Shown here one piece after another: positions 41,201 through 53,200 of a DNA stretch of 64,000 nt. A model generated the notes under the pieces. It was not told the origin of the DNA, ran no database searches, and saw only the letters and a program-made list of their open reading frames with translations. The stretch comes from Phoronis australis (Eukaryota > Phoronida > Phoronidae). Where the stretch lies: positions 312,776-376,775 of the forward strand of contig NMRA01000171.1 in NCBI GenBank assembly GCA_002633005.1, read 5' to 3'. Position 1 is the stretch's first letter. The number at the start of each line of letters is the position of its first letter. The position numbers were made by a program, and so were the translations under genes.

Positions 41201-44200
41201 GCAACCAGTGTTGAGTTACAAGTTATGTAGCTGCTGTATGATACAAGTGAAAGCCACTGACTGTGAATGGTGTTTTGGTGTTGAAGGCATCACCTTCCGT
41301 AGTCATTGATTTGCCAATTACATCATCGCGTTGTATTTGAATTCATATTATTGGTGATAAATTTACCTGGAAATTCTCCAACTGACGATTGAAACCAAGC
41401 CACCTTGACAAACAAGTTACTGGATTGGGCCTGTTCTGGGTCAATAGTGACTTAGCAAGTCTTCTCAAACCTAGTATTAGTAGGGAACAAGTTGAGACCA
41501 ATTTTTTACAGTAAGTGACCTAAACCAAAAGTTGGTTTTTACAGAACGTGTAGATTTATTAAATGTACAAATGCTACTGCAAAATTAATGTGATTGTTTG
41601 ATATATAGCATTTTTGAAATCTTTTATGTCTTTGTTAACATCGTGTGTCATTATGTGAGCGTTAGCCTCAGGTGTGGATGGTCTGATTCATCTCGTCATA
41701 TACTTGCAGAACTCCAAAGCAAGGTTGATGAGGAGGAAGAGCGGCGCCGCCTGGAGGATATGTCTGAAGAAGAGTACGATGTTATGTCTGAAGAGGAGAA
41801 AGCAAGCATTGACCGCAAACGGCTGGAGATCAAGAGGGAACGCATTAGGCGGTAAGACTCGTCATGTGACCACCGTGTTGTGTCTTATACGTTATACTTT
41901 GGGTGTGCCTTGTGCAAAGTGGGTGATAGTTGGCCTGATGGACCCTGCTTTATAAGAACGGCCCATTTTATGCTAACTGTAACCATTACAAAACATGCTT
42001 TGTAACAAATTGGTGTCCAGTATAGCAAGCCCTGACTAGTTACAAACCCAAAATATTGTTATGGCTCCAAAGGCACTTCCTATAGGCAGCTCGGGGTTGA
42101 CCCAAGGTCAGATCTGGGGTTCTACCATTATAGCCGGAGCGAATTGAGAATAATTTTTTGTAGTTCAGTTTTGGTGTTCAGCTCTATTTTCTTGTCGGGT
42201 ATGGACTTAATCCTCTGTTTGGGAACTCGTTCTGTATGCAAAATTTATATTTGACTGTTTTATGTGAATTCAAATTACAAATGACCCAGCTGACGTTGCT
42301 ATTTGCTAACATTGCAGAAACTGATGTGCTCATAAGGAGAGGACATCATAGAATTATTTAATGTCTTATGTTCATTTAAAAATTATTGTTGCTAGAATTG
42401 ATAGCTGTAACTAACAACCAACACAAAGCAGGTTGGATCTGGCACTACTTTCCACCTGGTTGTGGAAGTATTCTTCAAAGCCGGATTTGGAGTTATCCCT
42501 CAAGCTGGCGTTGTGAGTAGCTCACCACACGAGCTGGTTATCCTGGGAGCTGTGAAAGTACTTTTGATATGTGGATGTAAAAATATGCAAGATGGCTTTG
42601 GAAGTACACCTTGAGCTAGCTGTGGAAGTACCCTTCCGAACAAGGTCTTGGAGTACCCCTGACCTGGCCTGGGGAGCTGGATATGAGAGTACCCCTATGC
42701 CCCTATCTGACCTTCCGAGTAACCTTCAACTATCTAATGGAATGAAGCCTTGGAGTCGTACAATTTTGGCTTTGTAACATATTGGGTTCACTGTAATACT
42801 GGGTTCCGATTTTATGCATCAGCCCCATTTATTACAAAAATGCCGCAAAACACACTGTAACCTTTGACCTCATCCATTACATTAAAGCAGGCCTTTGTAA
42901 TAAATTGGGGGCTGGCCTTGAAGCGTATGTAAGAACAGCCTGTTTGGTTGCTTAAATTATGCTTTGAATGCTCATCTCTGCTTGTTTCCTTGGTGATTTC
43001 ATTTTATAAAGAACATTTTGTTGCCAATGTTTTGTTCTAATTTGATCTTCTAATAATTGTTTTAATTAACTTTATAAATGTTTTGTTCTGTCTTATTTAC
43101 CTTTTAACTTACTGCCTGTGCATCATCTTCTAATAGTTTGAAGTAATTGCTTATAAGTTAGCAACTTGTTTTTAAAATATAGCATTCTGACTTTTGGCTC
43201 GTAATATTTTATTGTGTCTAACATTTTCAGGTATCGAGAGAGAAGGTTAGACATAAATTACCTTATTATGATAACTAGACGTAAAGTTTGGTGTATTGTG
43301 GGAACATCGCTATAGATTTTATGTTGATTGTGCCACTGTTTTAGAATAAAGCAATGAGTATTTGGCACGTTTTGCATGAAGGTCAGACTAGGTTACTAAC
43401 ATTATGATGAACTTGATGATATGCTTAACTTTTTGAGCTGAGTCCTGAACCTAATCTCTGAACTCGGACTTTACTCAGATTCACTCTCGAAATTTCACAA
43501 ATCACGATGCATGATTCAAACACAAAATTGCTGTGACTCTACTTGAAGTGTGCCATGCAGCTAGTCAATTTACTTGAAGTGCATTTAAGTAGACCCAGGT
43601 CTAGTGTTTGTTTCCTCTAGCGGTGTCAACAAACCACATTGTTTGTTTCACAAGATGCATCAATTTGTGAAAAATCTGGAGTAGCTCTGATTATAAGATG
43701 TCTATATTGTTGTGAATTAAATAAATTAGACAAGTGTTGACGAATAGTCATTAGTAGTTGTTGTTTGCATGTCATGCCAGAAGGAAGATAAGGTGATGTA
43801 GGACCTTATCGAAGTGTTGGTGCATTTAGTAAACTATCTAGAATACTGTAAATTTTAACTGCTCGATTAAAGTATGTATTTTCTGAAAGTAGAATGTCTG
43901 TTGAATTTGATTTTTGACTTTTTATCAATCTGTTATTGATTGGGTCACATGACCTTGTATTTTTAGTCATATTTAGAAAAAAGATAGCAAATCAACAGTG
44001 TCAAAAACATGGTCAATTTGATACAAATGGTGAAGGTACGAATATATCAAAAACACTGTAACACTTTTCTGAAATATCATTTTGTTTTCATTTTATGCAA
44101 CTGAAGATTAAAAGGCCCTATTTTTAATAGCCTCTCATTCAAAAGTGAAAATTTTTTTAAAAAAATATTCTTAACAGTGTTTTGAGAACAATACATAAAG

Positions 44201-47200
44201 TATAGTTACCTGAAATTTTCTTATTAATCCAATCAGCCATTTCTGAGATATTGTGTTCTGAAATTAGCCAAATTTGGTCATTTTTAGGTTCTACATAATC
44301 TTAAATGATTATTCTTATTAGACTATAACCTTGAGAGTCAGTCTGTGTTAGATTTGAACTGCATGTGCAGTTTTGTACCACAGGCATTACACCTTATTGT
44401 GTGTTTTTAACTGTCGAGCAAGTCACAGAACAGTTTGTTGTCCATATATTTACAGCACAAGATATTAAATTCTAATTTATACAATCAATGTTAGTTCATG
44501 ATTGGTGATAAGCTCAGTTATAAAATTAGTTACAGGCTCTGTCAATATAACTGTAATTGAGGCTATTTCATTCTGTAAATCTACTGACTGTAATATGTTA
44601 CACTTATTACATGTCAACTACTTGTACATTTCTCAGGGAGCGGGAAGAGAAAGAGCGAAAAGAAAAGGAGGAACGTGAAGCCAAAGAGGCGGAGCTTAGA
44701 CGTCAGGAGGAAGAAAGGTATGTTTGACTTTAACATAAAATGTATGAAGGTCTTGGGTTAGCATGAATCTTCACGTAAGGCTAAGAGGTTGTTTTGTCCT
44801 CCCTTACTACCAACACAGTGTCTCTTCACTACACAGTCCATCACTTCAGCTGTGGTCTCCACCTGTTGGCCAATGCATGCAATATGCACCTCATCGTGTC
44901 CCAACAATGCACCTAACATACTTGAGTGACATGATATACTTGTTACTTCATTTCACTTTAAATGAGCTATTTAAGACTCTTGGCTACCAGTTGAATGAAA
45001 TATATATTCTATGTAATCTGGCAGTGCAATGGTTTCTGATAAAATTTGTAACCATGATGCAATGTTGAGGACTTCAGAGATTACATACGGAGCAAGTTAT
45101 TTTCACTGTATGAGTAGGCTAGTCCATCAAAAGAGCAAAACATGAAAATTCTTTTTGTTAATGCCATGAGGTTAATGTGCACAGGCATGAAATGGCATTT
45201 TGTTCGCCGAACAAATACTTGCGATTTGTTTTACAATTTAGACCATCCTAGATATGAGACCTGGCCACTTTGGATGGTCTATCATGACTACATTGTGCTA
45301 TCGAAGAAGATTTCATTTAACTGGTTCTTGTCATTTTTGTGGAGTATGAAGTTGTTAGTGAATGTAACACATGGAATGAAAGGAGTTTGAACTTAGTTTA
45401 TCTGTCTTAAATTTAACGTATTGTGACTTTCTCAAGTTGCTGATATAGTGTCAAAGGCTTTGGGCAAGTCACAAAAATGAACCCTGGTTGCAGCCTTTAG
45501 CACCGATGCAAAGTGCTCAGACTTTTTTCCATACATTTTGTGCCGTTACCTTTTATTAATATTATGTAGTCTGCATGTCTGTCTGTCACTGATCATTGCA
45601 CGTTCGTATTAGTTTCCGCACTTTATCCGGATACATGGCCGCTAAGAGGTGAGACCCTGATGGCATTTTGCCGCAGTTCCTTTGCACACCCATGCTCAGT
45701 GTTTTTGTTCCGTTTTCTTTTGTTTTGCCTTGATCCATAACTTTTAACACCTAGTTGATTAGAAACCCACCAAAACTGTACAGTACAATTAAGTAGATCT
45801 AATTCCCATTTGTGACTAGAATAAAGTTGTGTAGAACATATTTAGTGTTGTCCTATTAAAGTTTTAATTGTTAATCAGATAATAAGTTGTGATACTTATG
45901 TGAAATTCCTGTCTTCTCTTCTTCTGTGGTTGTAACCAGCTTGCGTTGCGTTACAAACATTTAGCTTCCCACTACTGTTGTTGACTAGAAAATGTTTTGT
46001 AAATCTTTCTGTTTCCAATAGAATATACTTCAATCCCATCCCATCTGTGTTGTCACAAAATTTTCGATGTTGATTATTCCAATAATTATAAATCCTTAAA
46101 ATGTGTCTTTGTTCGTCAAGCAATTTTTTATAAATCCCGCCTAACAAATTCCTGAGTTCACCAGCCTAATTGTGAATTTCAATAAATATTCGCCACATGA
46201 TCTGTTGGAAAATGTATAATAGGAGATATAAATCATGGCAAGAGCAATTAATAATAAGTCCCTCAAACCTGAGTTATTATTTTGTGGAGTATTTCTTACT
46301 CAGTGTTACTTGTTGTGATTTCTTGCCTATGTAAAAAATTCTGTTGTTCAAATTGTTAGCATAATGTTGCTACAAAATATTCAAGATAATGTTACAACGG
46401 CCCTACACTATTGGTTGTGTCCTGATTATTTTATTCGTGTTCCAGGAATGTTGTGGATAAGTATGTAAATTAGGGACTAACCTTTTACTGGACATGTCAG
46501 AGACAAAAGACAAGGCAAAAAGCATCCATTTCCCACTCACATTATAGTTTACATCTAACTAGTGGATCTTTTACTTGTAAGACTATTTCTTAGCACAGTG
46601 CTTACCCCAATGATTATGTTTTTTTTCCAGAATAAATACCAGATAGCTTGCACCATTTGCACTGATCATTTGTCTGTATTATAGGGGTGTGTTTACTTAG
46701 TAGATGGCATAGATTTATTGCGACGCAGATGAGTGCCAGTTCTGGATGATAAATATTAATTGAATGATGATGTTTATGTTGTGTGCAGACTGGCTAAGAA
46801 GAAGAACAAGAAGGCAGCCCAGCAAGGTGATGGCAAGGATGTCAAGAAGAGTCAACAGGGAAAAGTGGGGGCAGCGCAGAGCCAGGAGAGGGTCAGCCAA
46901 AAGTCACAAGGGGGCAACAAGGGAACTGATGGTGACCACGGTGTGAATAAGACGGCCTCGTCACTGGAGCGACCGGATTCGCACACCACACATGTCAGTG
47001 AGGCAGCTGATGGAGACGGAAAGTAAATACTGTGGCTTTTTTTATTTGTTTAACAAGTTTGCAGATGGAAACATGCTGTGATTTTGTGTTTATTTGAATA
47101 TTATTAAGATGGTCACTTTCATGCCAAAAAAATTCCTTGTGTGCATTTTGTGCAAGTTTTAAACTGCATAATTTTATAGTGAAGTTGCATTATGTCTACA

Positions 47201-50200
47201 AACATGCATAGTAATTAAAACTGTGTGCCAAGATATGTCGAAACCCTTGTAGGAAAAAATCTAAGCATAAGGACAACAATTACACCAAGCGCCCCAGTTC
47301 TAATGACCCAGGTACCACGGAAGAACCTGCCAAAGAACCAATGAAAGAAGCCGAGATCTTGCTGATGCAAAGGTATTGAAACGCACTTTATAACTAAGTA
47401 ATGTAATATCTGGAGGTACACAGACTGTGTTGGTATGTTGGATCTTTGAAGCTTTTGGCAATTTAAAAAACTCAGAGTGAATCAACATTTCTGTAAAAAT
47501 TCCCATAGCTGCATTACTCAAGCTATTGTTGTAGAGACTGCTAATATAAATATAGTAACTACTGTCCTGCAAGAGATGAAGCTCATTTTCAATAGCTCAG
47601 GTAGAAAATCATGCAATGTTATTTACTGTTTGCCCTTAAATTTTTCGTGAAACTTGAATTATAAGGGAAAGATCTCTCCCATTTGTCTTGAGCGTGACCA
47701 GTCTGAACAGACATAGCATTGTCACTGGTGGCACTGATGAAAGCACTCTGGCGATACTGCCTTACTTGAGTCATGTTTTTTCATGGCTAAAGGTTCAAGA
47801 GTTTCGAGCACACCCTGAAGGATGTCATAGATATGGTGGAGCACTGGGATAGGTCAACTCTTAGCATCAAGCGACCGGGCACTCCGTCAGAGAAGTCTGA
47901 TGTGTTACACGATGATCATATCCCCCACCCTCCATCTGGCAAGAAGGGGAAAGGCTTGAAAGGTTGGTGAAATCTAAAGTGTGTTAGGCTAAAATGTCAT
48001 TGAATGAAAATGTTATTTAGTGTTTTTCAGTAGCATATTGTTTAATAATTTCCAAGGAAAGTCTAAATGTTTCAATGCTGCAATACTATTTATAGAAAAA
48101 GAAAGACTAGAAAAAGAACGACGTGAACAAGAGAGGATTGAAAAAGAGAAGGCTGAAAAGGCTGCCAAAGAGGTACGCATAATGTTCTCAGTATCAGTAT
48201 CTGCTTCAGGTGCTCCTTTGACAGTCTGAACTTACAAAATATTGGATTATTCAATATCTAAAAATTTTCACTTGTTGCCTGTTAATAATTATTGAACCTG
48301 GCCACCTTGTAGCTAGCATATTTTAGTATCATTGTGTTTTACAAATAGCAATCTTGTCATTGTTGATTACAATTCACATTGCCTAAGTATGTCTCCTGTC
48401 TCATCCACACTCTTTATCAACCTGTGTGGCCACATTTTAGAATTACAATTAGTTTTGTCTGGTACCAATGGTGACTTTTTCCACCTCCTTGTCCCGTCCA
48501 GGTTTTATTCCTTCCCAAAAGTCACCCTTAAGTGCTACCTTTGTCACCCTTTATTTGACATCACGTGGTGTGTTACTTTCTTCATCTTGTACAATTAATT
48601 ACTTTGCGTTTACAGGCGGCCGCCGCTGCAGCTGCCGCAGCTGCTGCTGCAGCGTCTGGTGACACGCCTGACGGTGAAGGGGACCCTGAGGTGTTTGAGC
48701 CAGAGAAGGTTGATGATGGCGTTGGTATACCATTTGTAACTGTCGACTGCAGTGATGAGCAAGTACTGAGTGATACGACCAAGTTTATACTGGATAAGGG
48801 AAAGTTTCCTGAACTATCAGAGGTGTGTTATCGTTGTTTGCAATGGCAACAAGCAAACAATTCTCGTCCTAGTCTAGAGATGATCTTTGTTTCAAACGTG
48901 ACAAGCTAGTGACTATGTTATAAGGAATTAATACACAATGTGCAATTGCTCTGTTTACCCATTCAATTATACCAGCAGGCAGCTGTGCTAGCTGACACTT
49001 TTGTGGTCAGAACATTTATGGTTCCATTCTGTTCAGGTTCTGGATGGTTTAGGTCTTGGCTCCAAAGGACCTCCTATTCCACCCCCTGCAACCTTCGGTG
49101 TTGTTCCTTACCCAGTCAAAAGGCGGGCGCCTCTGGGTGATGGAAATAACCACTACATCTTTGTGGCCTCCTCACCTGATGATCCGTAAGTTAATGAATA
49201 CAGATTTTTTTCCGCTGCATTTATTGTCGGCTGCGCGATTTGTATTTTTGGTTTCTTAGCAATATTCGGAAATTAGTTTTTTATTTTCAGCCAGAATAGA
49301 AAGGATCGTTACTATTATTGTCAAACTCAATATTAAGTTTCACCTACAAATTGTGTAAATCACTGCAACACTTTCAATTGTCTAAAAAAGATTAATTTGT
49401 ATCATATAAGTACAGCAGTTTGTCATCCACACAATGCCTATTCATTGTTAATTTGTGTATTAGATGTCTTGTTCAAGATTGTTTGTTGATTTTACATCAC
49501 TTTACCTTTTTCTTACATCATTCAAATATATGTAGCGCATAAAATCAACCATTTGTCGTATGATTATTTCATCTACTTGGTTGACAACTTTGCCTTTTTT
49601 GTGTGTGTGGATGCTCCAATCAAAAGTGGGGTAAGTTGCACTTAGTGCAAGTTGTTCTAGAGAGATCGTACAACTAGGAATTATGTATTTTCAGTAATGT
49701 AATAACAGATGACCACTCCCAGGAGGCGGAGTCAGAGGAGATGAAAGCCAACACACCTGATAAGAAGGATGAGTCGACCACGCCCACCAGTCGAATGAGC
49801 AAGGGTAAAGAGCGTGGCAAGACAAGTGAGAAAGGTGGGTCATTGAGGCTTCTGCAGAGCTGAGGCATGGAGATGATCATGCGTTGTCACCACAGTATCG
49901 TACACGATGTTTTGATGTGTTATTCAAAATATGCTTTTTGTATTAACGAATTTGCGAGGATGTATCAAAAAAGTGAGCAAACTGAAATGGTGTTTTAAAA
50001 ACTGAAAAGTTTCAAATGGGTATTTTGACTCTAGTAGGTGATTTGTTTCAAAAAAAATTGCATGATAGGAATATATACTTTAAAGTAGCAATTTATTTGT
50101 CAAACTACATGACATTAAAAAATAATTGATTAACATGATTGTACAGAGCAGTCAAGTGTAGTTTCACGTCAAGTTGTATATGATAAACTTTAGGTGGCTT

Positions 50201-53200
50201 ATAAGATGGAACAATTCATTTGGATCAAAATCTAAAACAATACACAACTGAAAAAGTTATAGGCACATTTCTAATATCTAAAGTGCTTCAGGTGCAGGTC
50301 ACTCAAAGAGCCTATTGATTTGTTTGTTAAGATGTTGAGCCACCCAAACTGAGATTGGACCTCGGGCTTTAGTTGACACAAATAGTGTGTTTAATACTGT
50401 TAATGCAAAATATCCTTTTGGACCACTTCCCAGTAAGTTGTGGGGATCATCTGGCAGTGTTTGGTGAATATTTAAGCTACCATAACCTTCCATTGTAGGG
50501 GGTGAAGGTAAAAAAGATCTCTCACGGAAAGCAAGTGCCACCAAAAAGGGTGCCGGTCGCCGTGGATCTTCCACTGTGACAACCCCACCTCCAGGGGCAG
50601 TGACCCCGGGGTCAGAGGTTGAGGGTCNTGTACAGAGCAATCAAGTGTAGTTTCACGTCAAGTTGTATATGATAAACTTTAGGTGGCTTATAAGATGGAA
50701 CAATTCATTTGGATCAAAATCTAGAACAATACACAACTGAAAAAGTTATAGGCACATTTCTAATATCTAAAGTGCTTCAGGTGCAGGTCACTCAAAGAGC
50801 CTATTGATTTGTTTGTTAAGATGTTGAGCCACCCAAACTGAGATTGGACCTCGCGTTTTAGTTGACACAAATAGTGTGTTTAATACTGTTAATGCAAGAT
50901 GTCCTTTTGGACCACTTCCCAGTAAGTTGTGGGGATCATCTGGCAGTGTTTGGTGAATATTTAAGCTACCATAACCTTCCATTGTAGGGGGTGAAGGTAA
51001 AAAAGATCTCTCACGGAAAGCAAGTGCCACCAAAAAGGGTGCCGGTCGCCGTGGATCTTCCACTGTGACAACCCCACCTCCAGGGGCAGTGACCCCGGGG
51101 TCAGAGGTTGAGGGTCAAAAGTAAGTTTTGGCAATGCTCTTTTGTTGATAAAAACATGATGCTGAATTGTCATATCAATTATCGCTTATGGTGTAGCTCT
51201 CGATATCTTTTCCCATAGCATCTATTGATTGTTAATTATGACAAAATTATGAACTTGATGTTTACTGTGAGACTTGTTAGTGAAGGTGATGATTGTTTCT
51301 TGCAGCATATTAACAATAACAGAAGGGTTAGCCATAACTGATCCTAAGAGCACGACGTAAGTTTACATCGCTATGACACACGATTACATCGCCAACACAT
51401 CACATGCTTACTAGCGCAAGCAAATTAAATAGTTGCAAATTATATGCCATTAATATGTGCAATGCCATGCACTATATGTTTCGTATAACTGAGAGTCACA
51501 GCAATCTGAACCCAACGACAGGAAGAATCGTGTGTGATGCAACGAATGGTTGTAGCCTGTGTTAATACACCCCCTCGCCCCTCATTGTTGCTGCTAATGG
51601 AACTTCTTGCTTTCTTCAACCACCCACTGTTGTTATTACCCTGTGTGAATGTGGTTCTGTCCAATGCCACTGATCGGTCTGTCAGTCAGCTTCTGGGATC
51701 GCTGTTGTAGGTTATTCTACTTTCTCTTTCCTCCGCTCAAGCTTCGCGTATGTTGTGCGGTAATTACTCGGTTGTTGTCGCTTGTGTGAGTCAGCTTTCA
51801 TTGAATCATCGTTTATGATTCTTGTTCGACGTCATTAACTTTCCTCTTGTAATGATAGATAAGTACCCTACATGAATCCAAAGTGAAGGCTATTGTCCTC
51901 CCATATTACAATGGTATTTTTATTAGTACATAGACTTGGATGTAAAGTATACGTGAATGGTATTTTGTAACAGGTAGTGTGTTTGAAGAAACTGAATAAT
52001 CATTAATGATAAAATTCTTTCAGTTACCTCATGGAATGCTTCAGTCTGACAATCTTTTTCTGTATTGCTTTCGTCAAATCTTTTTTCTTGAATAAACCTC
52101 TACGTTGAAGTCGGGCTTGTATAAAAGGGTAGTTCATTGTTTTCTCCCTCTCTCTGTGGGTTAGCTTAGGTAAAGTGCTAATTTGTACAATGTTGGACTA
52201 GACTATGGCTGTCACAAACACATACGCCGCCCTTTTCCCTTTGGTTTGGAAGTGTTGTTGGACAACAGCCCACTTATAACATGTTAACTATTGTTTGGTA
52301 TCGCTTGGAGCTATTATTTTTATTAGAAGTTGTTACTCATGACTAAATCATCAGACGAATACATGTGTTTGAAACTGTTTTCATTGTTGCTAGTTGTAAT
52401 CATTAGACTTACTAGGCTTTCATTCAGCTGATTTTTGCAGGTAGTCAGAATTTTTATTGCCAATTTGTTTTGAGTGGTTTGTGATTTGCATGGTTTGCTT
52501 CGAAAGCTTAGCATGTATTTTAGAAACATTAATTTTTTAACATCATGACTTCATTCTGACTCATATATACATGCATTTCCTGTTTATGATGTTGAACTTT
52601 GATTTATAACCTAAATTCTGTGATGCATCCCTAACCATACAGTGGTGCTCCCTACAGGCTGGGTATATTCCGCTGGGTGGTGCCTGCCAACAGTGAGGTG
52701 GTGATGAGACTGAGGTTCCACTCAGAAGACCTCGGACAGTTTGACCAGACAATGAACTTTGAACTCATTGGTACACGCCGCCGCTACCAACTGTATTGCC
52801 GAGGAATCTGTGCGTTCCCAACAATCAGTAGAGAGCCGCGGTAAGTAAACATGTCTCATTTGGTAGACTAGGCAGCCAAGTATTTTTGTGGCGAATGATC
52901 AAAAGTTTGCTGAGGCATTTTGTAAAATATCTAGAACATTGAAGAAACTAACTTGCCTTACACAATGAAACTCTTGTTGGTGACTGCTTGTTATACGCAG
53001 GTTTTGTATAACTCTTTGATACTGTTGTTCTATGGCATGGGTTTTATGCTATTCTTCATGTCTATATGCACGTGCTTTGTGACAGTCCCATGGCTTGTCA
53101 TTCTTGAGTTAGAGATTGAGAATGAAACTTTTGGTAATTTACACAGAAAATTTTGTTGTTATTTCAAAAAGTTTGGTGTTCATGCTCTTGCTGAAGCTGC

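Larger units (their letters stand above)
41852..44636 (+). repeat. intron 41, with repeats and a candidate microexon
   Basis: About 42430-42740 is a degenerate tandem array of roughly 30-bp units around GGAAGTACCCTT and CTGGCTGTG. The interspersed repeat copy B lies at 43941-44305 and a 15-nt microexon candidate at 43231-43245. Confidence 0.65.

Noticed and set aside
41482-41511. 30-nt in-phase exon before a perfect GTAAGT in intron 40
   Set aside because: Its core GGGAACAAGTTGAGACCA also occurs at 5595-5612 in intron 3, so it is part of a dispersed repeat.
44763-45390. Two open frames in intron 42
   Set aside because: They have no homology I recognise, and their phase and splice sites do not connect to the gene.
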